64,000 bases of DNA. It comes from Phylloscopus collybita (Eukaryota; Chordata; Aves; Passeriformes; Phylloscopidae). Shown piece after piece: positions 1-14,039 of the stretch. The notes below the pieces were generated by a model, which had not been told where the DNA came from, searched no databases, and worked only from the letters and a program-made list of their open reading frames with translations. Within the stretch, counting starts at the first letter, position 1, and every line of letters starts with the position of its first letter. The DNA lies in contig JAJNNQ010000002.1 of the NCBI GenBank assembly GCA_027886175.1, positions 4,344,001 through 4,408,000 on the forward strand, in the 5' to 3' direction. The translations under genes were made by a program, and so were the position numbers.

Positions 1-352
1 TGCTCTGACACCCACAAGTGCCCCACTGCCCATGCATGTTCTCAGCTACACATCTGACAAGAAACATCAACTTCTCCAGGAGAAATTCAAAGGGGCGCCG
101 GTGCTGGGAATGCTCAGGAACACCTCCCTGTTACTTTAAAATCACTAATTCACATCCCAGGGAACCTGCAACAACTCCCTGTGCAGGCCAGCCCCCAGGC
201 ATGTCCACACCCCAGTGTGTGCCACCACCTTCCAGCACCCCCACGTGCCCGAGTGTCCCTTGTCCAGCCCCAAGGGGTGAAAGCCAGCCTTTCAAAAGGA
301 AGGATTTAGCAGAGAGATAAACAGATGTGTAGGAGATGTAGATACCATAAAA

Positions 353-745
353 TAATAGAATCATAGAATAAGTTTGGGTTGTAGAAGACCTCAAAAAATC
401 ATGTAGTTCCAGCCTCCCCTTCCACCAAACTAGGTTGCTCTAAATCACATCCAGCCTAGCCTTGAACATTTCCAGGGACAGGATCCAGAGAGAACTACAG
501 CTTCTCTGGGAAACCTGTGCTAGGGAATCACCACCTTCATAATAAAGAATTTGCTCCTAATATCTAATCTAAATATCCCCTCTTTCAGCTTAAAGTCCTA
601 TCCCTCCCCAAAAGTCCCTCTCCAGCTCTCCTACAGCCCCTTGAGGTACCATAAGGTCACACCAAGGCCTTCTCTTTTCCAGGCTGAACAATCCCAGTTC
701 TCTCAGCCTTTCCCTGTAGCAGAAGTGCTCCATCCCTCAGCACTA
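353..745 (-). mobile_element. CR1 LINE 3' end fragment (antisense)
   Basis: The plus strand begins with the reverse complement of the CR1 tail (AATCATAGAAT). It continues with the diagnostic blocks read in antisense: TTTGGGTTG-x-AGAAGACCT, ATCATGTAGTTCCAGCC, CCTTGAACATTTCCAGGGA, then TTCCTCCTAATATCTAATCTAAA-like sequence and CTCTTTCAGCTTAAA. The element is 5'-truncated, as is usual for CR1, and moderately diverged, with no coding capacity left. The far end, near the SH-rich region around 740, is approximate. Confidence 0.88.
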
Positions 746-2145
746 AGCCACATGATATCAAGATCCGGAGGCAGAAGAGGACAAACAAAAAATGATGGAA
801 GCACTGACAGGCCGCCTTGTCTCTCTTCCTGCAAATCTTCCCGTGACTCCACTCCTTCCTCTCTAAATCGTGTTAATGCTCCATGTTCCCCTTCCTTCTC
901 TTCCCTGGGAACTGGACCCTCTAAAGCTCCAAAGCTGTGATAACCTAAACAAAACCAACCAACCAAAAACACAAACAAAAACCAACACTTCCTACCCCTC
1001 CCCCAAAAAAACCCAGCAAACAACAAAGCAAAGAAAAACATCCTTCACAAAACTATTCCTTTCATACCTTATCTTTTTAAACAAACCTTGTATGCCACTA
1101 AACCATGGTATTTTTTTAAACACTTATTTTCTGGTGCCATATCAGCTCTGACACGAGAAAGGAACTGCTGCTTTTCCTTTTCAGGTTCATCTGTGGTAAA
1201 TAAATACCAGAAAGCCAGTGAAACAAGCTATGAGGGTTTTCTTGCTTTGTTTTGGTTTTGGGGCTTTTTTTTTTAAGTGCCATTGAAGAAGAAACACCTA
1301 AACAAAACCATTACATTCATGGTGCTGACCACAACACTTTACTCCCATGAAACCTCAATAAATATTTTTACGATGAAGCCTGCAAGAGGAGATAATACTT
1401 CAGACATTTATAGGACTTTTATTTCTCTATAAATGTATCATGAAAGTTGAAAACACTGAATTATTATTTCCATTCTAACTTTGAAAAAATTAGGGAAGGA
1501 AGGAAAAAAAGATGCCAGAACATTTTACTAAGAGGAGGCTTTTGTGGAAGACCTCTCTCAGGAGCTCCCATCAACTCATTCTGGCTGCTTCTTTGAAGCC
1601 ACATCAACAATGATAATTTAATTTACAGTCCAGATAAAAAGACATTTCCAAAGACGTGAGGGGAGGGAGAAGGGGGTTAGTAGGGCATTCCCAGTTTAAT
1701 TCAGTCCAGCTACCTGCTGCCTGTTTGGGATCCAACTCCTGACAGCTCATCCTCCACCAAACAACAGAGCTGCAGCAGATAACGGTGTCCCAGATACCCA
1801 GCAGATGGGGGAGGGACCCTGCAATGTCTATAAATTGCAGCCAAAATGGATCTAATCACAGCAGGGACTGCAAAAAAATGTGGCAAGTGTGGTCCTGCTG
1901 GGAAGAGGGGATGAGCCTGGGACCAGGGATGCTCCAGCCAGTGTTTGATTCAGTTTCCCTTCAGGGCTCTTGGAAGACAAGGAGCAGGAAAAGAAATAAG
2001 CAAAAAGCATTGCAAACATCCATCCATGAACATCTACTTAGGAGATAGATAAACAAAAAAGCTTTTATCAAACATGGGTTTAAGGAGAATAGACTAATTG
2101 CAAACTGTCACCAGAACCCCAATGAGTGAGCCAGAAGATCCCCAA
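746..2145. other. Gene-free intronic stretch
   Basis: A-rich stretch with a CAAAACCAACC-type low-complexity patch at 945-1040 and no recognised exon. Nothing else was identified. Confidence 0.5.
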
Positions 2146-2345
2146 ATATGTTTGGGTTGAAAGGAACCTTACAGGTCATCTCATTCCATCCCCTGCCATG
2201 GGCAGGGGCACCTTCCACTATCCCAGGTGGCTCCAAGCACTGTCCAATCTGGCCTTGGACACTTCCAGGGATGGGGCAGCCACAACTCCTCTGGACAATG
2301 GAGAGGATTACACCCTCAGTGGGGAAAGGGACAGGTTTCCCCAGT
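2146..2345 (-). mobile_element. CR1 LINE 3' end fragment (antisense)
   Basis: The blocks TTTGGGTTGAAAGGAACCTT, CATCTCATTCCATCCCCTGCCATGGGCAGGG-like sequence, and GGCCTTGGACACTTCCAGGGATGGGGCAGCCACAAC match the antisense 3' part of CR1 elements that are common in birds. It is shorter than the copy at 353 and lacks the terminal AATCATAGAAT repeat. The short open frames on both strands here are repeat-derived. Confidence 0.88.
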
Positions 2346-5300
2346 TCTAGGTAGGCTCCTCCAGCTGTGAGGAGCAACAGGCACTTGGGGAGGGGAAGGG
2401 AAGAGTTCATTGCAAACATAAAAGGATCGAGAGGACCATCACAGCAGGATGATCTCTCCAGTGATGGAGATGCTGGAGGGTCCCTGCCCACAGCCCCCAT
2501 CACTTCTCTACTGAACTGGGAAGACTGACTTCAGGACATCCTTTCCCTGCAAACTGGAAATAAAAATCTGTAAAGATATCTAATCTGTACCAGAGTCTGG
2601 CTTTCCTGCCCAGCGCTGCTGATGAGCTCAGCAGCAGTGTCCATAAAAATACCCTGGCAAAATCCCTGCACACACACACGAGCAAAAAAAAAAATCCACC
2701 AAGCTCAGCTGCTTTTGTTCTGGTAAGCGAGGAAACAATTACTGAAGCTGGAAGAGACAACTTCTTGTAAAGAGAAAGAAAGGTGGAGAGGACACAAACA
2801 GAAAGCAAAACAACCCAAATAATGAGAGAAGTAGGCAAGTTGCACGAGAAGTGATAAAAGGAAAAGGTTAATAAAGACTCACAAACCAAGCTCGTGTATC
2901 ACTTGCCACTGGCCATGTTTCCCATTAGGAGAAACCTCCTGTGAACACTGCATCTGAGCACTGAGCAAACCAGGATGGACATGGGTATGAACAGGAGGTG
3001 ACCAACACGAGGCAGGGACAAGTCCAACACCTTAAAGGAGGTGCCTGGTCCTGCAGCACCAAGAGAGCTTCTGGCACCAGGGGTGGCTCCATAAAACAAC
3101 AAAAAACACGCTTTGTTTGAAGAAAGCAAGCAATGACAGACAAGCACTGCCTCTGCCCAGCTGACAAGAGCCAACCTGTCCCTGCAGATATGGTGGCATC
3201 AGTTCCTGCCCCATTCTTCCTTCCCAGGATTTCTCACTACCCCACGAGGAGCTGGATTTTTGCTGCTGCACCCCTCAGGGTGATTTAGAAGATGTAAAAC
3301 GTCGCTTTTCATTTAAAGAAAAATATTTTCCAGCCCTCAAGGAATGGGGAAAGAAATACAGAAAAGCACAAAAACGTGATTAACGTGCATTCTTGCACCT
3401 GAAACCCCAGAAAACAAAAACAGCCTCATTATATTTGTTGCTGTCTGCTTTCAAGTCCCAATATCTAAAGCCAAGTCTGTACATTTTACTGGGAGGGAGG
3501 GAGGGAACAGAACAATGAACTCATCACTTCTACCACACTGAAAACAATCTGCTCCTCGGACCTGTCTGTCCAGCGTGGTGATGGAAGGGGACCAGCAGCA
3601 GTATTTCACACTCCCAGACCCATGGTCTACATCCATAATCAGCTCTCCAGCACCTGCACACGCTTCAGGAGAAGATCCGACCAGATTTATAGGAGGCTGA
3701 TTCTGGATTACTAGTCCCCAAGGAAATTTTCCTTCCAACACCCACAAGTCAGAGGTTGATTTATACCCAACCTATAATAGACTGTATTCCTTAGAGACAA
3801 CTCCTTGTTCTTCAATCCCACTGCCATTGCTGAAACTGGAGGTTTGGCTTGGTTTAACAGCTGCAGAGTTTATAAATACCAAAAGCAGCACTCAATTTAG
3901 GCTGAAGACAGCTAAACTACCTTAGACCAACAGGATGCCACGCAGTAAGGAACAGCAATGAGAGGATGACACATTCATAACCCAAAGTTTTCATTAAAAA
4001 CTCGCAGCCCGAGGAAGCTCACCCCTCCAGAGCAGAAACATTAGGTTCTCCTAATTACTCAAAGAGCAAATTTTTGCACGAACCAGGGAGCCTGGGAGAG
4101 AGCTCCTGAAGAGCTCATGTATCCACTAGGCAGGAGCTGGGGAAGTGCCAGCCAGGGGGTTGTAAATGAGGCGGTGCACAGCCCATCCCTGATGCCACTC
4201 AGCACCTCAGCACGCATCACACAGCAAGCAGTTGCTGGTGGGGGTACCAGCATGAGGCTGGGAGCCCCTGTAAGCAGATTCAGGGAAAAAACAGGACTCC
4301 TGAAAAGAAGTTGCTACATACCAAAGTCCCTGGATAGAGCTTTCTCCATCTGCAAGCACAGCACAGTCTCTTTTCCAGTCTTTGCTTGTTTTTAAAGGCA
4401 TAATGTGTTATCTGAGCAGAGCCACAGCACATACATGGACTGACTGCAAAACTACACAGTGTTTGTCACATCATCCATCCAAACAGAGGTGATGGAAGCC
4501 ACCAAATTCTAGACTCTCCAAAACCTTGAGAAGGAAGCTCTGCTGAGGCACAGATCTAACATATAGCTGTGCAAAGTCAGATCTAACTGCCAGTAACTGG
4601 GAAAGATCCATTTTTCTATCCAACCAGAAAAATATCTGCTGGTTAAAGGAACAGCAGTCGAACAAAGAAATGGCAAGCGTTGGCTGTGTTTTACAATGCA
4701 CAAGTCAGAGCCACAAAAATATGTTCCTGGGAGTGCCAACATCCCAATGAAAACAAATCCCAGAACACAAAAACAGGGATAAAAGCACAATACAAACTTC
4801 TTTCTTTCCCCCACAATTCTGCCCCATGACCATGTGCCACGGAAACAGAAATCTGGCTTGGGTAGAAGGCTTTTATTCCCACCATAAAAAAACAATTAAA
4901 CCCCTTTTGTTTGGGCTTAAAGAAAAAGTAATGCCAACCACTAATAAATTTTGGTTTTGTGGAGTTCTATGGGCTTTTTTTAATTATTATTATTGTTTAA
5001 GAGCACAAACCAAACTGAGTGGTTGCTCTTTCCAGAATGCCTCCTCCTACTTCTCAACACAAGATGAGGAGGTTAAACATCCCAGCTCCCATAACCCTTG
5101 TCATAATCAGAAGATTTCTGGGAAAGAAACACCCCAAACTAGGAAACCAACAACTTTTCATCCCATGTCATTTTTCAGACCCTTCTCCTTCATGGGGCTC
5201 ACGGAGCAGGAAAGAAAGGGAAGCCATAACACGAATTCATATACAGAAGTACATTTAAGAAAGCAAAGCACTGTGATTGATTAGAGTGTTCCTCTGCTTT

Positions 5301-6020
5301 AATAGAGAGCCTAATGATGTCCAAATTATAGCAAAGCTCAATTGTGTAACCAAGGAGCCAAGATTTCATCCTTGATAAGGACATGGATTTCTGTCTCGCA
5401 GGAGAAGCCTGCAGTTCACTAACAAAGATGACCTTTTACATTATACCCTTCAAGGCCACAATTAGCTGGAGAAATACTGGACTAACTTGGCAACATGAGT
5501 TTTTATACACTGTGCTAATTTTTAGCAGAACCTTGCCAAGACCATTACCATCATCTAACAAGGAAAAAAAAAATACAAATACGAACCCCACTGCTCTCCA
5601 GACCCAAATTACTTTCCACAATTCAATGTAATTTTAATTAAGATGATTAAATTACAGCAAAAAAATGATTAAGATGATATCCCACAGCAAACCACTAAAG
5701 GTATAACACCTTAATCCAGAAGAACCTGGCATGCACATATTCATGATAAAGCATTCATGATAAGCTAGAATTTTACACATGAACCAATTCTACATCACTC
5801 AAACAATACCTTGGGAGATATTTGTCACAAGTGAAAAAACAGTGACATCCATCAACAGAGCACAGTTTTTCCGAGACTACACAAAAAGAAATCTACTCGG
5901 AAAAAAACCTGAAAAGGCTACAATTACTTTGACAATGTTTCTACAGCTCAGAGGAATTTGGGGGTTGAAATAAGTGGTTTCCTTCTCCTTCACAGGGCTC
6001 CCAAAATCAATTTTATATAT
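2346..6020. other. Gene-free intronic stretch
   Basis: Ordinary single-copy-looking sequence of average composition. Several open frames of 60-150 codons exist on both strands, but none shows a domain, a signal peptide with splice context, or a repeat signature. No structured RNA was recognised. Confidence 0.5.
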
Positions 6021-6023
6021 AAT

Positions 6024-6062
6024 TCTTTTTTTTCTTTTTTTTTTTTTCTTTTCTTTTTTTTC
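6024..6062. repeat. T-rich low-complexity tract
   Basis: Runs of T interrupted by single C residues, (T3-13 C)n. It is directly readable and may be the decayed poly(A) tail of an old insertion, but no element body was recognised next to it. Confidence 0.9.
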
Positions 6063-7964
6063 AATCAGAAGTCAGATAAGAAGTGCATGTGAAATCAGGT
6101 CACTGCAATAATCATGTACATGGTACATTTCCACTACTGCCTATTAACTATGAGGTCTAAATGAATGAGCAAAGTCTCAGATCCATATTTCACCAGTGGA
6201 AATTATTAATATAAACATAGCACAGCTCAGGGTTTAACCTTACCATCCAACTGGGCCTAGGCTCCTTTGGAGAAGGGTAAATGGTATTAAATTAACAGGC
6301 AGGGTTCAAAAGGCAGCTACACGGAGGCATGGATCCCATTAAGACCTGGGAAAGGAGCCCTGGACGTCAGGTAGCTGCTCGTGGTGCATCAGCACTGGAT
6401 AAATTCTAGCCTGTGATCTTCAAGGGATGGTAGCTTCAGCGTGTCTTTTTGACAAGCTGTGCCACTGTGATGAGCAGAAGTGACAAGCCAGCTGCCTCCA
6501 GGTACAATCTTCTGGAAACCCTCCACAGCATCAGGGGGAGGTGGGAGAGGCCTACAAAGGGGAGGCTGCAACCCCAAATTGTGTTGAAAGTTGTGGCTGA
6601 ACACAAGAGAAGGTACCGAGTGAGGAAGCTTTGCCTCACTCTGGACCTCTCTGCCCCCAAGACTGACCCACACCAAGAGGTTTTGCAGAGTTAACTGCAT
6701 CAGAATAAAGTCCCACAAAGATGCAGATCCATTCTCAAAATGCTGCTACATGTTGCATCTGAGACTTCTTCGTGTCTCTTCTCTGAGACAAGAGACCTCC
6801 TAGCTCTCAAGATGGGGAAGGGGGTGGAAATCACTAAAAAGTAAAAGGAAAGAAGAAAAGAAATCTGCGTATTGCATTCTGTGGCCATCCCAGGGAGCGA
6901 CCAAGACCTGAATCACACATTCAGGACACAGAACCCCAGGAAAGCTGAAAAAAAAAAAGTGCATTAGAGAAACTTAATGATTGTTTGTTTGTTTGATTAA
7001 TATATCTCTGAATGGCCCAGCCACCAGACAGCTTTCCCTCAGCTGTAATGGATCTGATGAGGGGTGAGCCCAGTCCAGGTGAGAGGTTAACTTCATGTTA
7101 TTCTTGATTAGACGAAGAAAAAAAAAAAAATCTAAAAAAGATAAAATTCCAACATAAATCCTCCACCAAGGCTGCTATGAAATAACTCTTTTGTTTAATT
7201 ATTATGAGTTGGATGGGCAAACACTGGATCCCGACGGACAGAGAGCAGCTGTTACTACAACAGAAAGACATTCGTCTTCCCTTCTCGGGACCCTGAAACT
7301 CTATCAACAACGCCTGTAAAACGACCCTTGGCTCCCCCCCCTCCCCAGTTTTTGCCTGTCTTTCATACTCAGACCTATTTTTAGCCAACTTTATTTTGTT
7401 GTACCACGCTTCAAAGCTGTGCCTGTTAGCTGGCTGGAAATCATTTCCACGGACAAAAAAGCATGGAGATGTCAACGGGGAGACCTTGGGGTGCAGGAGA
7501 AGGGCAGGTCCCTCGCTCAGGGGCTCCTCTTTCATCAGGGATTCATTGAGAAGGAGCCTACAGACACAGTAACCCAGACAGATACACTTGCATCTCGTTT
7601 ACCTCAGAGGCTCACAGTTACCTTGGAGGGCTTCTTTCAGCTGCTACATAATAAATAGTCGATCCCTACACGGGAAAGGAAATTCTATTAGCAATTAAGA
7701 AAAAAAAAAAAAAAGTTTCTCATGTTCGCTTTTAGCAACACTAACTCTGTCCCATTGGATGACAACAGAAGCTATGTATCTCGAGGAAACCTTCTACAGC
7801 AATAAAAATTAGCTGTAAAAGACTTCCATAGTTATCTAAGGCACAACATAAATATTAAAATACCCTCCAGGAACGGGCACATGAAGCCAATCCCCGGCCA
7901 ATGTGAACAGGCAGAGTGTCAGGGCATCAGGAGACAACAGCTCTGGGGACAGCACATTCAGTGG

Positions 7965-8072
7965 GTGGGGTTTTGTTGGTGGGTTTGTTTTGTTTTGGTT
8001 TTGGTTTGTTTGGTTTTTGTTTGTTTTGTTTTTGTTGGTTCGTGGTTTTTTTTTTCCTTTCCTTTTCTTCTT
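7965..8072. repeat. GT-rich low-complexity tract
   Basis: About 100 bp of G and T only (GGTTTTG, GTTTGTTTT and similar), passing into a T9 and CCTTT pyrimidine run. The strong strand asymmetry produces artificial W/F/G/V-rich frames on plus and K/N/Q/T-rich frames on minus; these are not genes. Confidence 0.9.
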
Positions 8073-8438
8073 TTTTGCATCCAGCAAAATTCAGGCTGAA
8101 TGAGCTTTGTGCCATCAAGCTGTACCCACGAGAGGAAATGCCCAGGGACAGCAAGTGTGCTCAACAGAAGGCTCCATTAGGCATTGCTGGTCTTTATCAC
8201 ACACCCAAAGAAGCCTGGAAATTGGGACTGGAGGGCCAGGTGTTGTTTCTAACACTGTAAAAAGGTGGTTAAACCCTACACAGGAATTTCTCGGTATTAC
8301 TGAGCCCTTCCACAGGGCCCAGCTCCAGGATTTCACTTCACAAAGATGCTCCAGGAGCCTGAGGAAGAGTCTATGGCAGTAAAACAACAGCAATCAGATC
8401 AAAACATTCATCTCTATGAGTTTGGGGTTGTTGGGGGC

Positions 8439-8439
<1 letters not shown>

Positions 8440-8497
<58 letters not shown>

Positions 8498-8503
8498 CTT
8501 TCG
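8440..8503. repeat. (CTTT)n microsatellite
   Basis: Roughly fifteen tandem CTTT units, nearly perfect, with one CTCTTT irregularity near the right end. Such pure tetranucleotide arrays are commonly length-polymorphic. Confidence 0.97.
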
Positions 8504-8597
8504 CTGAGGTTTGCTTTTTTAGGGGAAGTTGGGTTTGTGTTTTGGTTTGGGTTCCTTTCAAACATTTGTCATTGAAATATTTCAAAGGAAGCCCAGG

Positions 8598-9055
8598 AGC
8601 AGGGATGAGCCAGCTCAGTGGCAGGGCACACCCTGTGACAGCATCCCCACCTGAGGCTCCAGGCAGAGATGGTGATGCCACACCAGAATTCTCCAGAGGC
8701 TCCAGAATTCTCACCAGACCTGGGCGCTCAATTCCACACCACACCTGGCAGCAGCCAGAGCCAGCATCAAAACCCACAATCCTGCTTCAGGTTGTGTTAA
8801 GCTTTATCAATATCCCAGGCTCCTTAGCAGGGATGAGCCAGCTCAGTGGCAGGGCACACCCTGTGACAGCATCCCCACCTGAGGCTCCAGGCAGAGATGG
8901 TGATGCCACACCAGAATTCTCCAGAGGCTCCAGAATTCTCACCAGACCTGGGCGCTCAATTCCACACCACACCTGGCAGCAGCCAGAGCCAGCATCAAAA
9001 CCCACAATCCTGCTTCAGGTTGTGTTAAGCTTTATCAATATCCCAGGCTCCTTAG
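8598..9055. repeat. Perfect 228-bp direct tandem duplication
   Basis: The block 8598-8825 is repeated as 8826-9053 with no difference that I could find. A shared AG dinucleotide follows the second copy (9054-9055), that is, 2-bp homology at the junction. Example anchor: CTGAGGCTCC at 8651 and 8879. Because 228 is a multiple of three, an open frame (8416-9246) runs through both copies and appears to encode a repeated 76-residue unit, but that frame begins in the CTTT microsatellite and is not credible as a gene. It is either a very recent duplication or an assembly duplication. Confidence 0.97.
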
Positions 9056-12000
9056 ATAAAAAGGAATTTCACAGCAGGGAACTGTTCCAGGTGTGTCAGC
9101 ACCAGTGCCTATTGCCCACTACAAAATCTCACTTTTTAGGAGCCAGCCAAGTGAGTGTTTTCCAGCACAACTGCAACAGCTATTTGAAAAACTGCCTTAC
9201 CCCAGGTGTAAGAATGTTCTTTAAGAGGAGCTTTCCTATAAACTAAAGGTGCCTGATAAGCTGTGGGTGCATGTGAAAGCAAAGGATTACGAGTTCAAAC
9301 TTTTGTGCACTCAAGAGCTGCCCAATAGCTGCTGCCAGGCTGTAACTGGATACTCTCGACACAAAAACCCCAAGGACAACTGAATTTCTCAGCCTGGAAA
9401 TATACAGGGGAATTAGCATTCTTAACCCAATAATTACCCTCAGGAACTAAAGTGGCCACACAAATCCCACTGTTTCAGTTGCCATACCAAGGAGAAAATA
9501 AAAATAAAAAAGAATAAAGACTTGGAGAAAGAAGAGAGCTGGGAGCCTGAAGGTTACACTGCCACGGCTCAGTTGTCCCAAGAGTGAGGACAAGGCTACC
9601 ACCAGGATAACCACAAACCTGTACTTTTCTGAGCAGCTGCATCCCAAGCCAACTGCAGTTTCCCTCTGCTGAGTGCTGGGACTGCTGCAAATCCATGTGG
9701 CAATGCACAGGTCTGAAGCAAAGCCAATGCCTTCTCACTTTGAGCACCTACAAAGCTCACTGGCTCTTCCAAGACCAGTGCCACAGCCTCCTCACAACTT
9801 CCCTACTGTAAAGCCCAGCTTGCTGCCTCAGAGAAAGGGCTGGACATCAACTGTGCAAAGCTCAAATGCCCTCTTTTCCCAGAACAAGAAAGTATCAGTA
9901 GCAAACAAAGTGGGGAGTTTGCAGACAGCTCAGCCAAACTGCAGCAACAGCCTCCAGCCCTCAGAAGCAATCCAGAGACTGCAAAACATAAGAACAGCAC
10001 TAAAAGGGCTTAAAAACCCTGCAATATTCTCATTTTCTGAAATACTTTTAAAAAGTCACCAAAAGGACACAAGTTTTGATTGAACATTTTTCATTTCAGA
10101 TCCGTGGTTGCATTCCTCCCTCCCCAAGAATTCAAAGCAGTCAGCAGAGGTAAATTATGTATAAGCAAAATATTCCTAAAAGCCAAATTTTAGAAGTTGC
10201 ACCCATTACACAAGGCGCTTTTAAATAGCTAAATGTCGAAGAAAAGAACAGTTAGTGACCTAGATTGACCATTTGATAGATCAGGCACAAATGGAGCTAA
10301 CTTTATCCCTCTCATCCACTCAAAGGCTTATCATCTCACACCTTAGAGAAATAAATTAGGAAGAAGCATTACATTAGCACTACTGGCACCACACAGAAAA
10401 TTTAAAGTTCTGCTACCATAAAGAAAACAAGTTCTATAATGGGAAAAAGCTTTAAATAAGACAATTTTTTTTTTTTTAAAGGCAGAGGCAGTCACAGCAC
10501 CTAAGACCCTACAGTGTCAGCTACTATAGAATTTTTAAAATTACAACCTTTGCTGTTGTGGTTTGGGACTCATTCAGCAGAGGTCTGGGATTTGGGGCTG
10601 GTCCAGAAGGTGCCAGACACACACTCATTTCCCCCAGGTTTTGTTTATTTCTCTGCAAAACTGATAGCAATACATTCCATTTCCAGCTTTACTGGAGGAG
10701 GATTAACTCGCCCCCTCTGCTCCCAGGAGCACCTTTTTCTTCTCCCTTTGTCACACAAAGGTGCTTATTAGACATAAAGAGTCCAGTTCAAAATCCACAT
10801 CTAGATTTGCATGAGTATCCACTTCAGTGAAAATTAATGGAGCTCAGATTGTAAAGCACTGCATCTTCTCATGCCTGTGCTTCATTCTCTGTATTTAAAG
10901 AGGAGGCACTCGTACACTATACATTACTGTGAAACTGAGGAGGAAAAAAACCCAAAATTATACCTTTGGCTTAATAAAATTACCAGAACATTCTATTTTT
11001 CCCAGTGAATTTAATTCCAGGTGGACAAAAAAGGATAACGTGGTGGTCAGAGCACCAGCCATGGACCCAAGAGGAGGGGGAGCAGTGCCCTTGCCCTGCC
11101 ACTGACTTCCAAGATCTCAGAGAAGTCACTCCCACCAGGGAAGAACTGGTAGATTTTTGTTATGTTCCCAGATCAAACACCCAGAGATACAACTTTCACT
11201 CCTAGAAAACATTTTCCAAGATTCATTTCAGCTCCTTAACATACCCCAAACCCATTGTGAAGGCAAAAAAGGGTGCCCTGGGCCCAGGCTGCCTCCTGCT
11301 CTGCAGCCAGGCCCGTGCAATCCTCTGAGCAGAGCTCCCGCAAAGTCCGAAACCGAATCTGTGGTGAAATGACACACCAAGGTGGAAATCACGGAATTAT
11401 TGATGAGAAACGGGTCATTCACATCTTCCTCCAGCCAGGCACAAACAGCCTGCTCCTTCCTCCGTGCTTCTTTTTGCACACCTGTATGCAAGAGCCAGTC
11501 CCTGCTTGCAAGCGGCCCCAACCTGAGAGAAAAGGATCTTTCCAAGACTAAAAATACACCAACCACCTCCAGCACAATCATCAGAAGAAAAGAAATTCAA
11601 AAATCACATAAGGTGGACAGAGCACACTCAGGTTGAAGCCCAATTTTACCCCAGACAGAAACATTTCTCCACGCAGATTATTTTTTTCAGTACAGGTACA
11701 AAATAACTTGGTGTGACCTTGGCTGAGCCACTTCATGGTGCAGCAGGGAGCACTTGCAGATAGAATTTTCTCCCTTTTGGCCCCTCTGCTCAGGATTTTT
11801 GGGGCAGGGACCTTCTCTCTACACAAACAACACTTTGCAAAAAGAGGAGCAGTATTTTTCTGAGGCATCTAGACATCAGCAACAGATTTTTTTTTTTCTT
11901 AAGTAGCATGATGGACCAATGCCACATGCAATAACCTAATCAGAGTAAAAGACTCAAATACTGGCAAAATAAGAGGCACTTGTGTGCTGGAGGGAAGCAT

Positions 12001-13999
12001 ATGATTATTTTACAGTGTACACTGACAATTGCTGTTTTTAACTTTTAGTTTGAATTGAAGCTATACTGTAGTAAAGGAGGAAGATGACAGAGAGACAAGA
12101 ACATGAAATTGGTGAAAAAAGACCAACAGTTATATTCAAATCTAAGCATAAAATGTGCTGGGTCTGCAGAATGCAGGCAGAGTGTTTCATCTTTACTTCT
12201 TTGCCCCTCTCACTTAAGTGGCTCCAAGAAACCTTACAAAGAAGACTGGGGGGGAGTGATGTATATATTTCTAATATACCTTAAAAGAACAAATGAGTAA
12301 TGAGATACAAAATTATTTCAGAATTAAGTTATAATGGAGAGAAGAGATTAGACATTAGTTGATCCTCAGTGGTTAATGGGGGGAAAAGGGAAGGGGAAGA
12401 GTAGAGCTTATACTGGTGAATGCTTGGGCCACGAACACCCCTCTTAAACACATCCAATTTCACTGATGTGAAAATCACCACATGAAGGAACAGGCGAAAA
12501 AGAGCTTAAGTGGGAACAGGGTGCAGAATGCCAAGTGCTACACTGAATAATTCAGATCCAGGCAGTGCTATTGGCCAGGCAGGAAAATCACACTCCCCTG
12601 CTAGTTTTAAAATCAAAGGCCAAGAAGGGATAAAAGAGAAAGACAACACCTCTTTAAAGCAGAGATTACACTCTGCGGTTCCCATTTCCCAAGTTCCCAC
12701 AACGTTTTGTTGCAGGGAGAGCACTGGAGCCCGGGTGCTGCGGTGGTGCCAAGGCACAGCACCCCAGTGCACACCCCACTGCCCACTGAGGGACCTGGGA
12801 AGCTCCACCTGCCCTGGGGACACCACTCCTCCAGCCCAGCAGCAAGAAAATGCCAACTCTGCAGCAGGCACCGACCAACCCTGACTTCCCAAGATGCCAT
12901 CAGGAGATTCTCTCCGTGCACAAGCACTTCTCCCATTGCCTGAGGGCAGGACCCCATCAGGGCTTTCACGTGGTTTTAGATCACCACTGAACTCCAGCAG
13001 GTTCTCTCCCCTCCCTGCACCCTTCCCAAATTGCAGCCACACTTCTCCAGTGCCAGCTGACAGGGCTGGACACACGGATTTCCAGGCAAGGGCTGGGAGG
13101 CACCATAAGGAGACATCAGAGCATCAGGGTCTTTCCTTCCTGCAGGGCCCTGGTAGGGGAGTTACCAAGGCACTTTCACATCTTTTAGACCACTGTCCTG
13201 GATGTGTTTGATAGAAAGACGTGACATCTCATGGGGCTTGAAAGATCCCATGCTCCTAAAATCCCATTTAATTCTGACTACTCTAGTGCAGCACCACAAA
13301 GTCAACTACTTTTAACACTAAATTTTAGAAATGTTTCTAAAAGCAGGTCCTGGAACATGACAGCCAAAACACCTTCTGCTACAAGGCCCCAAACGTGGAG
13401 TAACTCTGACTTCGATTTATTTTATTTTAAAGGTGTCATGGCTTTCTAGGAACAGGCAACTTTGCCTTTGGGCAGAGCACAGAAACACACCCCTGAGAGG
13501 TGCCCAGCCTCAAAAATTCCCTGCCATCCACCTCCTTCACCTTGATAAATAAACATAAGCATCCCTTGGATCCTTTTACACCTGCAACAGCTCTGCAGGA
13601 GGACCCACCCTGTGGACAGGCACGATGCAAATCACAGCAGCAGGATTCCTGGGCTGGTCCCATCCTCCCATTACCAACATTTCAAAAGATGCCCTCTTCC
13701 ATCTCAACCTATGCACTGGACCTGTCCCCCAGAACTGGAGAAGCCAGAGAGCCCTCCTAGGCTGATCTGCAAAGCAAGGAGTGTGTGCATGGGGAAGGGG
13801 GGGAAATGGTGGGAGGGAGAGAGGAGAACAAAAACAACAACAAAACAGAAAAGAAAAGAAAAAGGGGGGGGGGGTGGGGAGGGAGAAAAAACCAGTGAGG
13901 CTGGCCTGTTTCTTTCTTCTCCACCATCTATTCAGTGTCAGCAGGGGAGGTCCACAACTGTTGCATCACATGGAGCACAAAAAAACCTGACAAGCGTGT
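9056..13999. other. Gene-free intronic stretch
   Basis: No exon, RNA gene or mobile element was recognised. A short purine-rich patch with a G10 run sits near 13790-13880. The longest frames, such as the minus-strand frame at 12506-13075, have no recognisable domain. Confidence 0.5.
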
Positions 14000-14039
14000 T
14001 TTAGCTGATGGAGAGCAGAGTGGACAGGAGGCTGGTGAC

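Noticed and set aside
8416..9246. 276-codon plus-strand open frame with a repeated 76-residue unit
   Set aside because: It starts inside the CTTT microsatellite and owes its length to the 228-bp duplication being a multiple of three. It shows no known domain or splice context.
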